NCBI RefSeq assembly: GCF_007679045.1
Contig: NZ_VEFS01000005.1
Location: 191,171 to 255,170, forward strand
Direction: 5' to 3'
Origin: Microbacterium sp. BH-3-3-3
Lineage (GTDB): Bacteria > Actinomycetota > Actinomycetes > Actinomycetales > Microbacteriaceae
Length of the DNA: 64,000 nucleotides
The number at the start of each line of letters is the position of its first letter. Position 1 is the stretch's first letter. The notes under the pieces are model-generated. The model worked only from the letters and a program-made list of their open reading frames with translations. It had not been told where the DNA came from and made no database searches. Positions 17,528 through 25,943 of the stretch are shown here, piece by piece. The translations under genes and the position numbers were made by a program.

Positions 17528-17662
17528 CCGTCCCCGTCCCGGTCCCGTCCCGGTCCCGTCCCCGTCCCGTCCCGTCCCCGTCCCGGTCCGGTCCCCGTCC
17601 CGGTCCCCGTCCCGGTCCCCGTCCCGTCCCCCGTCCCGGTCCCTGTCCCCGTCCCCGTCCTC
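17528..17662. repeat. GTCCCG/GTCCCC tandem tract
   Basis: About 22 degenerate hexamers of GTCCC[CG] in a row, an almost pure C/G strand-asymmetric tract (pyrimidine-rich on the plus strand). It can be read as proline/valine-rich peptide in several frames, which explains long spurious open frames across it, but no start, ribosome site or conserved domain supports a protein. It is framed by the two 81-bp copies. Confidence 0.85.
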
Positions 17663-17680
17663 CCGCCGCCCCGCCGCCCC

Positions 17681-17761
17681 GCCGTCCTGCGGAGTTCGAG
17701 GCCGACACGCCGGTCTGCCGGCCCGGGGTCGCGGCGTGTCGCCGTCGACTCCGCACGACGG
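17681..17761. repeat. 81-bp palindromic repeat, copy 2
   Basis: Second copy of the element at 17421-17501 with 80 of 81 bases the same. It ends about 30 bases before the pgm terminator. With copy 1 and the central tract, the 17289-17834 gap between the convergent alcohol dehydrogenase and pgm genes is fully accounted for. Confidence 0.85.
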
Positions 17762-17789
17762 CTCGTCGCGCCGACCCGGTACACGCGAA

Positions 17790-17819
17790 AGCGGCGCCGC
17801 CCCGAAGGGCGACGCCGCT
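17790..17819 (-). terminator. pgm terminator
   Basis: Hairpin AGCGGCG.CGCCC / GGGCG.CGCCGCT with a CGAA (UUCG on the minus strand) tetraloop, starting 16 bases beyond the pgm stop. Confidence 0.75.
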
Positions 17820-17834
17820 GACGAACCGTGCGGA

Positions 17835-19481
17835 TCAGGCCTGGCCGAGCGCGGCCGAGACGACCGCGCGTGCTTCTTCCTGCACCTCGCGCAGGTGGTC
17901 CTCACCGCGGAGCGACTCGGCGTACAGCTTGTAGACGTCTTCGGTGCCCGAGGGGCGCGCGGCGAACCACGCCGACTCGGTCTGCACCTTCAGCCCGCCG
18001 ATCGCGGCGCCGTTGCCCGGTGCGTGCGAGAGCTTCGCGGTGATGGGCTCACCGGCGAGTTCGGTGGCCGACACGGCAGCCGGAGACAGCTTCGACAGCG
18101 CCGACTTCTGCGCGGGCGAGGCCGGAGCGTCGACGCGCTGGTACGCCGACGAGCCGAACTGCTGCTCGAGCTCGGCGTAGCGCTGCGACGGGGTCTTGCC
18201 GGTGACCGCGAGGATCTCGGCGGCCAGCAGACAGAGCAGGATGCCGTCCTTGTCGGTCGTCCACACCGTGCCGTCCTTGCGCAGGAACGACGCACCGGCC
18301 GACTCCTCGCCGCCGAACGCGACGGAGCCGTCGAGCAGGCCGGGGACGAACCACTTGAACCCGACGGGCACCTCGAGCAGCGTCTTGCCGAGGGCGTCGG
18401 CGACGCGGTCGATGATCATCGACGACACGAGCGTCTTGCCCACGGCGGCGTCGGCCGGCCAGTTCGGGCGGTGCGAGAACAGGTAGTCGATCGCGACCGC
18501 GAGGTAGTGGTTCGGGTTCATCAGCCCCGCGTCGGGGGTGACGATGCCGTGGCGGTCGGCGTCGGCGTCGTTGCCGGTGAGGATGTCGTAGTCGGCGCGC
18601 GCGGCGACGAGCGAGGCCATGGCCGAGGGCGACGAGGGATCCATGCGGATCTTCTCGTCCCAATCGAGCGTCATGAACTTCCACGTCGGGTCGACCTCGG
18701 GGTTCACGACCGTGAGGTCGAGGCCGTAGACCTCGGCGATGAGCGCCCAGTACTCCACCGACGCACCGCCCAGCGGGTCGGCGCCGATGCGGACGCCGGC
18801 GTTCTTGATAGCGTCGATGTCGATGATGGATGCCAGATCCCGCACGTACGCGTCGCGGAAGTCGTACTGGCCCAGGCCGTCGAGGTCGATGTCGGCGTGA
18901 CGCGTGCGGGTGACGCCGTCGAGGCCGGCGGCGATGAGCTCGTTCGCACGGTCGGCGATCCAGCCCGTGGCGTCGGTGTCGGCCGGTCCGCCGTGCGGGG
19001 GGTTGTACTTGAAGCCGCCGTCGCGCGGCGGGTTGTGCGAGGGCGTGACGACGATCCCGTCGGCACGGCCGGGGTCGGAGGCGTCGAGGTCGCGGTTGTA
19101 GGTGAGGATCGCGTGGCTGAGCGCGGGGGTCGGCACCCACGCGTCGCGCGAGTCGACGCGCACGTCGACGCCGTTGGCCACGAGCACCTCGATGGCGCTG
19201 CGCTCGGCCGGGAGCGACAGCCCGTGGGTGTCGCGGCCGAGGAACAGCGGACCGGTGATCCCCTGCGCGGCGCGGTAGTCGACGATCGCCTGGGTCGTGG
19301 CGAGGATGTGGTCTTCGTTGAAGCTCGTACTCAGCGAGGATCCGCGGTGACCGCTCGTTCCGAAGGCGACGCGCTGCTCGGGCACGGCGGCGTCGGGCTT
19401 GCGGTCGTAATACGCGGCGATCAGTTCGTCGATGTCGATGAGATCGGACGCCTCTGCGGGCTGCCCTGCGCGACTGCTCAT
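17835..19481 (-). CDS. pgm: Phosphoglucomutase (alpha-D-glucose-1-phosphate specific)
   Basis: 548 residues, full length. The phosphoserine is Ser148 in TPSHNPP; the magnesium loop is GNDADADR with Asp305, 307 and 309; FGGEESAG and the C-terminal phosphate-binding [12 protein letters not shown] complete the four-domain alpha-D-phosphohexomutase set. It interconverts glucose-1- and glucose-6-phosphate, linking glycogen and nucleotide-sugar synthesis to glycolysis. ATG 19481 has no good Shine-Dalgarno; CAGACT lies 6 bases upstream, close to the leaderless pattern seen at several other genes here. Confidence 0.95.
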   Translation of the reverse strand: MSSRAGQPAEASDLIDIDELIAAYYDRKPDAAVPEQRVAFGTSGHRGSSLSTSFNEDHILATTQAIVDYRAAQGITGPLFLGRDTHGLSLPAERSAIEVLVANGVDVRVDSRDAWVPTPALSHAILTYNRDLDASDPGRADGIVVTPSHNPPRDGGFKYNPPHGGPADTDATGWIADRANELIAAGLDGVTRTRHADIDLDGLGQYDFRDAYVRDLASIIDIDAIKNAGVRIGADPLGGASVEYWALIAEVYGLDLTVVNPEVDPTWKFMTLDWDEKIRMDPSSPSAMASLVAARADYDILTGNDADADRHGIVTPDAGLMNPNHYLAVAIDYLFSHRPNWPADAAVGKTLVSSMIIDRVADALGKTLLEVPVGFKWFVPGLLDGSVAFGGEESAGASFLRKDGTVWTTDKDGILLCLLAAEILAVTGKTPSQRYAELEQQFGSSAYQRVDAPASPAQKSALSKLSPAAVSATELAGEPITAKLSHAPGNGAAIGGLKVQTESAWFAARPSGTEDVYKLYAESLRGEDHLREVQEEARAVVSAALGQA

Positions 19482-19523
19482 GCGTCCAGTCTGCCCGCTC
19501 CCTCCGACATGCGCACACGCCGT

Positions 19524-19546
19524 GACGCATTCTGAGAGAATCCGTC
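19524..19546. promoter_or_regulatory. 23-bp near-palindrome between pgm and pheA
   Basis: GACG-C-ATTCT-GAG-AGAAT-C-CGTC: two arms of nine matching bases with a single C/C mismatch, in the gap between divergent pgm and pheA. AT-richer than its surroundings, so an operator or promoter element is likelier than a terminator. The binding protein is unknown. Confidence 0.4.
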
Positions 19547-19633
19547 ATCGCGCCGCGGGCGGTCGCCCGTCGACCGGGCCCCGGACGGTGACGGGGGCCC
19601 GCTGACGCGGCATCCGGAATCATCCCCCAGGTC

Positions 19634-19639
19634 TAGGCT
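19634..19639 (+). promoter_or_regulatory. -10 box of leaderless pheA promoter
   Basis: TAGGCT followed by exactly 7 bases and the GTG start of pheA, with no Shine-Dalgarno. This is the spacing expected if transcription starts at the first base of the start codon. Confidence 0.6.
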
Positions 19640-19646
19640 GGACGCC

Positions 19647-20609
19647 GTGCTGCCCGACACAGAGACCGTGCCCGCCCGCCGTACCTACAGCTACCTCGGC
19701 CCGGCCGGCACGTTCACCGAGGCGGCCCTCGCGCAGGTGCCCGAGGCGCGCGATCAGATCTGGCGTCCCGTCCGCAACGTCGGCGAAGCGCTGGCCGACG
19801 TCGTCGAGGGGCGATCGGATGCCGCGATGATCGCCATCGAGAACTCCGTCGACGGCGGTGTCTCGACCGCGCAGGACGCCCTGGCCACCGTGCCGGGTCT
19901 GCGCATCGTGGGCGAATACCTCGTGCCGGTGAACTTCGTGCTCGTCGGTCGCCCCGGCGCCACGCTTGCCGACGTCTCGCTCATCGCCGCCCACCCGGTC
20001 GCCTACGGCCAGTGCCTCGGATGGCTCAGCAAGAACCTCCCCGCCCACGCGCACCTTCCCGCCGAGAGCAACGTCGCGAGCGCGCTCGGCGTGCTCGATG
20101 GGACGAGTGCGGCGGATGCCGCGGTGGCGGCCCCCGGCATCGTCGCCCACCACGACGTGTCGGTGCTGGCCGAGAACATCGGCGACAACCCCAATGCGGT
20201 GACGCGGTTCGTGCTGGTCAGCCGCACGGTCGCCCCGGCGCCGCCCACCGGTGCCGACAAGACCTCGCTCATCGTCGAGCTGCCCGAGGACCACCCGGGT
20301 GCCCTGCTCGAGCTGCTCGAGCAGTTCGCCACGCGCGGCATCAACCTGAGCCTGCTGGCCTCGCGCCCCATCGGCGACGCCCTCGGGCGCTACCGCTTCG
20401 TCATCGACGCCGACGGGCACGTGCACGACGAGCGCATGGCCGATGCTCTTCTGGGACTCCGCCGGTTCAGCCCGAAGGTCATCTTCCTCGGCTCGTATGC
20501 CCGCGCCGACCGCGCGATCGTCCGCTACCCGCAGCGCTACAGCGACGACGTGTTCGTCGAGGCCCGCGACTGGCTGCGCGGCCTGCTGAGCGGCGAGCCC
20601 GAGGCCTGA
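19647..20609 (+). CDS. pheA: Prephenate dehydratase
   Basis: 320 residues: a prephenate dehydratase domain (about 12-192) with YLGPAGTFTEAA, IENSVDG and the catalytic TRF at 186-188, then an ACT regulatory domain (206-282) with GALLELLEQFATRGINL for phenylalanine feedback. It makes phenylpyruvate from prephenate. There is no fused chorismate mutase, as usual in Actinobacteria. The start is GTG with a leaderless promoter signature. The downstream convergent gap is filled with repeats. Confidence 0.95.
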   Translation: MLPDTETVPARRTYSYLGPAGTFTEAALAQVPEARDQIWRPVRNVGEALADVVEGRSDAAMIAIENSVDGGVSTAQDALATVPGLRIVGEYLVPVNFVLVGRPGATLADVSLIAAHPVAYGQCLGWLSKNLPAHAHLPAESNVASALGVLDGTSAADAAVAAPGIVAHHDVSVLAENIGDNPNAVTRFVLVSRTVAPAPPTGADKTSLIVELPEDHPGALLELLEQFATRGINLSLLASRPIGDALGRYRFVIDADGHVHDERMADALLGLRRFSPKVIFLGSYARADRAIVRYPQRYSDDVFVEARDWLRGLLSGEPEA

Positions 20610-20619
20610 CCCGTCGCGA

Positions 20620-20982
20620 GGTCCCTGAGCGTGTCGAACGGCCCGTCGCAGCCCAGGTCCCTGAGCGTGTCGAAGGGCCCGGGACCCGCGGTGGCCCCGG
20701 TGGCTTCGACAGGCTCAGCCACCTCGCGTACGGCAGAGGTCCCTGAGCTTGTCGAAGGGCCCGGTACCCGCGGCGCCCTCGGTGGCTTCGACAGGCTCAG
20801 CCACCTGTGTCGCGCGCAGCCCAGGTCGCTGAGCGTGTCGAAGGGCCCGGGACCCGCGGTGGCCTCGGTGGCTTCGACAGGCTCAGCCACCTCGCGTACG
20901 GCAGAGGTCCCTGAGCGTGTCGAAGGGCCCGGTACCCGCGGCGCCCTCGGTGACTTCGACAGGCTCAGCCACCTGTCTCGCG
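20620..20982. repeat. REP-like hairpin array with 168-bp tandem duplication
   Basis: The whole gap between convergent pheA and the flavin monooxygenase consists of CTGAGC[GT]TGTCGAAGGGCC arms and their inverted partners CTTCGACAGGCTCAGCCACC. Nine arms are visible: forward near 20620, 20656, 20738, 20823 and 20906, inverted near 20702, 20784, 20869 and 20954. Positions 20647-20814 and 20815-20982 are near-identical 168-bp direct copies, and the second ends one base before the stop codon of the next gene. Each forward/inverted pair can form a hairpin closed by GGGACCCGCGG or GGTACCCGCGG loops. Confidence 0.85.
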
Positions 20983-22020
20983 TCAGGCCGCGACGGTCGC
21001 GGGGGCCGCGATGAGCTCGAGGGTCTGCACGCGGCCTTCCGACCCCTCGCCTTCGTATGCTCCGGCGACGGGCGAGACCATGATCTCGTCAACGCCGTGC
21101 TGCGCAGCGAACGCGGCGAGCTGGCCCTGCACCTCGGCTCCGGTGCCGACGAACCACTTCTGCCGGGTCGAGGCCATGACCGATTCGGCCATCGCGTCGA
21201 ACGGCTCGGCCTTGGCCTGCTCGATGGTCTCGAGCGGCACCATGGGGCGGTTCGTGCGCAGGCGCGCCATCATGCGCAGCTGCGGCAGAGCGCGTTCTTC
21301 CGCCTCTTCGGCGGTCGGCGCGGCGACGACGTTGGCGGTGACGAAGGTGCGCGGGCCTTCACCCGACTCGTTGGGCACGAACTGGTCGCGGTACACCCCG
21401 AGCGCGTGGGTGAGCCCCTCGCCCGAGAAGTGGTTCGCGAAGACGTAGGGCAGACCGAAGCTGGCCGCGAGTTGCGCCGAGTAGTCGCTCGAGCCGAGCA
21501 GCCACACCTGGGGGGTTCCGGATGCCGCGGGCGTCGCCTTCACCTGGTACTCGGTGCCCGAGGTGAAGCGCACCGTCGCCCCGTCGGGCGAGGTGAGCGC
21601 CATGATGTCGGTCACGTGGTCGGGGAAGCGCGAGACGTCGCTCGTGGTGCCCGAGCGGTTCAGCAACTGGGTGATGACCGGGTCGCTGCCGGGGGCGCGG
21701 CCGATGCCGAGGTCGATGCGGCCGGGGGCCAGGGCCTCGAGGGCGGCGAACTGCTCGGCGACGATGAGCGGGGAGTGGTTGGGCAGCATGACGCCGCCCG
21801 ACCCGACGCGGATGCGCGAGGTGCGCGCCGCAGCCGCGGCGATGAGCACGGGGGGAGTGGTCGACGCCACCGAGGGCATGTTGTGGTGCTCGGCGAACCA
21901 GTAGCGCCGGTAGCCGAGGCGGTCGGCCCGCTCGACGAGGTCGAGGGCGGCGCTCACCGCCTGCGCGCTGCTCTGCCCGTGGCGCACGGGAACGAGGTCG
22001 AGAACGGAGAGGGAAGGCAT
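20983..22020 (-). CDS. LLM class flavin-dependent oxidoreductase (luciferase-like)
   Basis: 345 residues, bacterial-luciferase-like TIM barrel. YWFAEHHNMP near residue 40 and VGSGGVMLPNHSPL, APGRIDLGIGRAPG are typical of the MsnO8/alkane-monooxygenase-like branch that uses reduced FMN from a separate reductase. The flavin reductase at 35995 could supply it but is far away. ATG 22020 is chosen because GAGGTGA lies 9 bases upstream; GTG 22032 is possible. Substrate unknown. Confidence 0.9.
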   Translation of the reverse strand: MPSLSVLDLVPVRHGQSSAQAVSAALDLVERADRLGYRRYWFAEHHNMPSVASTTPPVLIAAAAARTSRIRVGSGGVMLPNHSPLIVAEQFAALEALAPGRIDLGIGRAPGSDPVITQLLNRSGTTSDVSRFPDHVTDIMALTSPDGATVRFTSGTEYQVKATPAASGTPQVWLLGSSDYSAQLAASFGLPYVFANHFSGEGLTHALGVYRDQFVPNESGEGPRTFVTANVVAAPTAEEAEERALPQLRMMARLRTNRPMVPLETIEQAKAEPFDAMAESVMASTRQKWFVGTGAEVQGQLAAFAAQHGVDEIMVSPVAGAYEGEGSEGRVQTLELIAAPATVAA

Positions 22021-22114
22021 GGCGTCGTTCACCTCGGATCCAACCGGTTCGTGCCCTCTCCTATTCCTCCGGCGCGAGAGCGCAACCCCCGTGACCTCCG
22101 CCGATGACGCGGCC

Positions 22115-22120
22115 TACCGT
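22115..22120 (+). promoter_or_regulatory. -10 box of a leaderless promoter
   Basis: TACCGT followed by exactly 7 bases and ATG 22128. No ribosome site is present. Confidence 0.5.
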
Positions 22121-22127
22121 CCCGCGC

Positions 22128-22403
22128 ATGGGGACCGAGACGATGGTGCGCACGCAGATCGCGATAGGCGAGAACTCCTATCTCCTCGCTCAGGGGCAAG
22201 ACCTCGGCGACCTCGAGCGACGAATCGAGGAGGCGGTGCACGCGGGCGGGAGGTTCGAGCGGTTCGTCGTGGTCGGCGATCGCGAGATGTGGGTGCTGTT
22301 CACTCCGCACACGAGTGTGACGCTGTCGGTCGAGACCGTCGAGATCGATCCGCGCGACACGGGGGACGCCGGCGAGCCCTTCGGTGACTTCTTCGGCGGA
22401 TGA
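22128..22403 (+). CDS. Small hypothetical protein
   Basis: 91 residues; I do not recognise a family. The predicted pattern is a short alpha/beta domain (MVRTQIAIGENSYLLAQGQD, one amphipathic helix, then strands FERFVVVGDREMWVLF and SVTLSVETVEI) with an acidic Gly-rich tail. The aromatic/Val alternation and normal codon use support a real gene. ATG 22128 is favoured by the TACCGT box 7 bases upstream. It lies between a flavin monooxygenase and the Asp23 gene, divergent from the former. Confidence 0.55.
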   Translation: MGTETMVRTQIAIGENSYLLAQGQDLGDLERRIEEAVHAGGRFERFVVVGDREMWVLFTPHTSVTLSVETVEIDPRDTGDAGEPFGDFFGG

Positions 22404-22513
22404 CCGACGGTCAGGATCCTCTCAGGAAGATTCCGTGACGAATGGTGCTCGGCGTGCGTCCTACCTATGACATCGCGGGACACACGGTCCCGGAACGACG
22501 GAAGGAAGCGAAC

Positions 22514-22945
22514 ATGGCTGAGAACACCACCACCACCGCCACCCCCACCCCTGCCACGAAGGACGGCGGCTCGACCGTCATCGTCGACGCCGTCGTCGCC
22601 AAGGTCGCCGGCATCGCCGCGGCCGAGGTTCCCGGCGTCCACGCTCTCGGTGGCGGAGCGGCCCGTGTGATCGGCAACATCCGTCAGGCCGTCGGTGCCA
22701 AGGACCACGCCCAGGGTGTGAGCGTCGAGGTCGGCGAGACCGAGGTGGCCGCCGACATCGCGATCCAGGTCGACTACCCCGAGCAGCTTCAGCGCGTGGC
22801 CTCGAACGTCCGCGCGGCCGTGCACCAGGCCATCACCGAGCTCGTGGGCATGAAGGTCGCCGAGATCAACGTGACCGTGGTCGACGTCTTCATCCCGGGC
22901 GACGACGACGACGAGGACGCCGCCGCCGAGCAGCGCGTCAACTGA
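22514..22945 (+). CDS. Asp23/Gls24 family envelope stress protein
   Basis: 143 residues. After a Thr/Pro-rich leader of about 20 residues comes the Asp23 domain: VDAVVAKVAGIAAAEVPGVHAL, VSVEVGETEVAADIAIQVDYPEQLQRVASNVRAAVHQAITEL, and a VNVTVVDVFI-like end, then an acidic tail. The family associates with the membrane and is induced by alkaline or cell-wall stress in Gram-positives. ATG 22514 has GGAAGG 8 bases upstream; the upstream in-frame GTG-type start lacks one. It stands alone here rather than in the usual multi-gene asp23 cluster. Confidence 0.9.
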   Translation: MAENTTTTATPTPATKDGGSTVIVDAVVAKVAGIAAAEVPGVHALGGGAARVIGNIRQAVGAKDHAQGVSVEVGETEVAADIAIQVDYPEQLQRVASNVRAAVHQAITELVGMKVAEINVTVVDVFIPGDDDDEDAAAEQRVN

Positions 22946-22956
22946 CACCCGTCTCG

Positions 22957-22989
22957 AAAAGGGGCGTCACCGTGAGGTGGCGCTCCTTT
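22957..22989. terminator. Hairpin between convergent asp23 and photolyase
   Basis: AAAAGGGGCGTCAC pairs with GTGGCGCTCCTTT (two G-U type pairs) around a short loop, with A-run and T-run flanks, so it can terminate both strands. Confidence 0.75.
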
Positions 22990-23039
22990 CGCGTCCCCGG
23001 ATGCCGCGAGCTTCGCGATCCGTCGAAGCGGGTTCCGGC

Positions 23040-24410
23040 TCAGCCCCCGTGGCGCACGTGCGAATACGCGTCGAGCGCCCGCTTACGCGTCTCGCCGAGG
23101 TCCACCATCGGCTCCGGCGGGTCCTCTCCGAGGTACTCCGGGGCCCACTCCTTGATGTAGGCGTCGTGCGGGTCGAACTTCTTGCGCTGCGTGTCGGGGT
23201 TGAACACGCGGAAGTACGGAGCGGCATCCGCACCGCTTCCCGCGACCCACTGCCAGTTGAAGGGGTTGCTCGCGGCATCCGCGTCGACGAGGCAGTCCCA
23301 GAACCACTGCTCGCCGTGACGCCAGTCGATGAGCAGGTTCTTGATGAGGAACGATGCCGTGACCATGCGCACGCGGTTGTGCATGACGCCGGTGTGCCAG
23401 AGCTGGCGCATGCCGGCGTCGACCACGGCCACGCCCGTCTTGCCCTGCTGCCAGGTCTCGAGGTGCGATCGGTCGAGCTCCGGCCAGGGGAAGGCGTCGA
23501 AGGTGCGGCGCCAGTTCACCGTCGCGATGTCGGGGGAGTGGTAGGTCACGTGCCAGGCGAACTCGCGCCACACGAGCTCCGAGAGGAAGCCGCTCGCGCT
23601 CTGCGCGTGCTGGCCCGATCCCCGGTGCTCGAGGGTGTCGTGCCACACCTGGTAGGGGCTGAGCTCGCCCCAGCGCAGGCGGGGCGACAGGTTCGAGGTG
23701 GCGCCGCCGGCGAACTCGTCGCGGTACTGCGAATAGTCGCCGAGGTCGTCGTCGAGGAACTCCTTCAGGCGCGCCTTCGCGGCGGGCTCTCCGGGCTCCC
23801 ACGTCTCGCGCAGGCCCCCGGCCCAGTCGGGCTTCGTGGGCAGCAGCCCCCACGCGCCGAGGTCGTCGCCGTCGACGCTGGCGTCGAAACCGGGGATCTT
23901 GCGCGCCTCCGGCATCGGCGGGCGCGGGGCGGGAAGCTTCTGCACGGCCCGCGCGAAGGGGCTGTACACCCCGTACGGCTTGTCGGACTGGGTGCGCACC
24001 GTCCACGGTTCGTAGAGCAGGTTGGCGGCGAACGAGGCGACGGTCACGCCGTCGTCGCGCAGTTTCTCTTTGATGCCGGCGTCGATCTCGCGCTCCACTC
24101 CGCCGTAGCGCCGGTTCCAGAACACCGCTCCGGCGCCGACCTCCTCGACCAGGGCGGGGACGACCTCGGCCGCCTTGCCGCGACGCAGCACCAGCGACCC
24201 TCCGCGCTCGCTCACGCGCTCGCCGAGCGAGGTCAACGAGCCGTGCAGCCACCAGCGGGCCGCCCCGCCGATCTCGCGCACGCCGTCGGATTCCTCGTCC
24301 AGCAGGTACAGGGCGACGATCGGCTCGTCGCGGTCGAGGGCTGCGCGAAGCGCCGGGTTGTCGGTCAGGCGCAGGTCGTCGCGAAACCAGACGATCGAGG
24401 GTGAAGCCAT
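23040..24410 (-). CDS. phr: Deoxyribodipyrimidine photolyase (cryptochrome/photolyase family)
   Basis: 456 residues, normal for class I CPD photolyases. N-terminal alpha/beta domain begins IVWFRDDLRLTDNPAL. The FAD-binding domain carries LVWREFAWH, WQQGKTGVAVVDAGMRQLWHTGVMHNRVRMVTASFL and WRHGEQWFWDCLVDADAASNPFNWQWVAGSGADAAPYFRVFNP, the core active-site signature including the asparagine and tryptophans used in electron transfer. It repairs UV pyrimidine dimers with light. The minus strand shows TAGCGT 6 bases before ATG 24410 and no Shine-Dalgarno, so leaderless expression is likely. Confidence 0.95.
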   Translation of the reverse strand: MASPSIVWFRDDLRLTDNPALRAALDRDEPIVALYLLDEESDGVREIGGAARWWLHGSLTSLGERVSERGGSLVLRRGKAAEVVPALVEEVGAGAVFWNRRYGGVEREIDAGIKEKLRDDGVTVASFAANLLYEPWTVRTQSDKPYGVYSPFARAVQKLPAPRPPMPEARKIPGFDASVDGDDLGAWGLLPTKPDWAGGLRETWEPGEPAAKARLKEFLDDDLGDYSQYRDEFAGGATSNLSPRLRWGELSPYQVWHDTLEHRGSGQHAQSASGFLSELVWREFAWHVTYHSPDIATVNWRRTFDAFPWPELDRSHLETWQQGKTGVAVVDAGMRQLWHTGVMHNRVRMVTASFLIKNLLIDWRHGEQWFWDCLVDADAASNPFNWQWVAGSGADAAPYFRVFNPDTQRKKFDPHDAYIKEWAPEYLGEDPPEPMVDLGETRKRALDAYSHVRHGG

Positions 24411-24483
24411 GCGTCGACGCTATCCACCGCGGCATCCGGTGCTTCGGGCTTGACACCCGCGCGCGGCCGCCGCCCCGAGAAGG

Positions 24484-25773
24484 TCAGAGCGACGAGGTGT
24501 CGTGGCCCTTCGGCAGAGCGACCACGAGCCCGCCGGCGACGATGCGGGTGTACACGCGCGTCGCCTCGCCGAACTCGTCGCCGTCGAGCTCGATCGGCTG
24601 CGCGGGAGCGGTCGCCAGCTCGATGCCCGTGCCCCGCAGGTAGCGCACCGAGGTGTCCTTGCGGCGCTCGAGCACGCGCCGCCCGGCGCGGAACTTCCGG
24701 AGCACCGAGTTGTCCCACACGATGCTCCGCCACACGCCGAGCCAGCCGAGAACGCCGCTCGGCTGCAGCACGGCCACGTCGAGGCTGCCGTCGGCGATGG
24801 AGGCGTCGGGGATCAGAGCCACGCCGCCCTGCAGGGCGCCGCAGTTCGCGAAGAGCACGCTCTGCACCCTCGCCGAGTGCAGGCGGTGCCCGTCGAGCTG
24901 GTACATGACGCGGAAGGGCTTCGCCGAGACGAGCGACCGCGCCGCTCCGTCGACGTAGGCGACCCAGCCGACCTGCTTCTTCAGGTCGTCGCGGGTGTTC
25001 TGGATCATCGCGGCGTCCAGGCCGATGCCGGCCATGACCGAGAAGCCGTGCTCCTCGATCTCTCCGCCGACGCGACGGATGCGCGCGATCCCGGTGTCGA
25101 TCGAGAGGACGTCACCCTCGAAGGTCGAGCGGATCATCGCGTCGCTGTCGGAGAGGGGCAGGTTGAGGTTGCGGGCGAGCAGGTTGCCCGTGCCGCTCGG
25201 AATGATCGTCAGGGGCACTCCCGACGAGGTCAGCGCCTCGGCGACGGCGCGGACGGTGCCGTCGCCGCCCGCCACGAGCACGGCGTCGACCTTCTCATCG
25301 AGGGCGGCGCGGGTGACGTCGTCGCCCAGGTCGTCGACCGTCGTCTCGTAGAACAGCGGTTCGGCCCAGCCGGCCTCGGCCGACAGCTCGGCCGTGCGGG
25401 TGCGCAGGGCGTCGGGGTCGACCTTGACGGGGTTGTAGATGAGGGCGGCCCGCTTCTTCTGCGTGGTCTCGGCGTCGATCGGGGCGTCCTCGCCCTCGAG
25501 GTCGACGCGCTGCGTCTTGCCGGGCAGCTCGGCCGACGAGTCGGGGTCGACGTCCTCGGGCTGGTGGATGGTGTCGTCGGGCTCCGCGGCGTCCTTCGGG
25601 TGGGGGACGTCTTTGCGCGGGTGATCGGCGACGTCGTCGCCGAGGCGCGCGGCGTGGAAGTGCTCGTCCGAGCCCTGGGCCGCGGCGGCATCCGCCTTCA
25701 CCTCGTCGGGAGCGTCGGCGGAAACGGTCTCGGGGGACTCCGCGTCGTCACGCGGCTCGTCAGGGGCGGCCAT
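24484..25773 (-). CDS. Diacylglycerol/lipid kinase family protein with acidic N-terminal extension
   Basis: 429 residues from ATG 25773. The catalytic domain has GGDGTVRAVAE at 169-179 (nucleotide site) and PSGTGNLLARNL, followed by the beta-sandwich with MAGIGLDAAM. Such enzymes phosphorylate diacylglycerol, sphingosine-like or undecaprenol lipids at the membrane. The first ~105 residues are an Asp/Glu/Ala-rich, probably disordered extension not usual for the family. The start is set by TATGGT exactly 7 bases before ATG 25773 (minus strand); ATG 25785 would be inside that box. Confidence 0.87.
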   Translation of the reverse strand: MAAPDEPRDDAESPETVSADAPDEVKADAAAAQGSDEHFHAARLGDDVADHPRKDVPHPKDAAEPDDTIHQPEDVDPDSSAELPGKTQRVDLEGEDAPIDAETTQKKRAALIYNPVKVDPDALRTRTAELSAEAGWAEPLFYETTVDDLGDDVTRAALDEKVDAVLVAGGDGTVRAVAEALTSSGVPLTIIPSGTGNLLARNLNLPLSDSDAMIRSTFEGDVLSIDTGIARIRRVGGEIEEHGFSVMAGIGLDAAMIQNTRDDLKKQVGWVAYVDGAARSLVSAKPFRVMYQLDGHRLHSARVQSVLFANCGALQGGVALIPDASIADGSLDVAVLQPSGVLGWLGVWRSIVWDNSVLRKFRAGRRVLERRKDTSVRYLRGTGIELATAPAQPIELDGDEFGEATRVYTRIVAGGLVVALPKGHDTSSL

Positions 25774-25889
25774 GGGGTCAACCATAGGACCGCCCCGCGC
25801 GCCGGAACGGCGCGGTGGGGTGGGCTTGACGGGCGGATGCCGAGCACCCCGGTGTGCGCGCGCGATTCCGCGGGTCGTGGCGCGGGCTG

Positions 25890-25905
25890 CCCCCCCCCCC
25901 GGGGG
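25890..25905. repeat. C11-G5 homopolymer tract upstream of serS
   Basis: Eleven consecutive C followed by five G in the gap between divergent lipid kinase and serS. It ends 26 bases before the serS -10 box, i.e. next to where a -35 element would sit. Confidence 0.8.
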
Positions 25906-25931
25906 AGCGAAGCGGCACGCGACGCCGACCG

Positions 25932-25937
25932 TAGGAT
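25932..25937 (+). promoter_or_regulatory. -10 box of leaderless serS promoter
   Basis: TAGGAT, 6 bases (GGACGC) before GTG 25944; no Shine-Dalgarno. Confidence 0.55.
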
Positions 25938-25943
25938 GGACGC

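Noticed and set aside
15362..17821. Long frame encoding Pro-Val and Arg-Pro repeats across the GTCCCG tract
   Set aside because: It starts inside kdgK, passes through eda and the dehydrogenase in the wrong frame, and the repeats are readable in several frames on both strands.
20617..21014. Coding sequence over the REP array
   Set aside because: Open frames here arise from the 168-bp repeats lacking stops; peptide is a direct repeat with no start signal.
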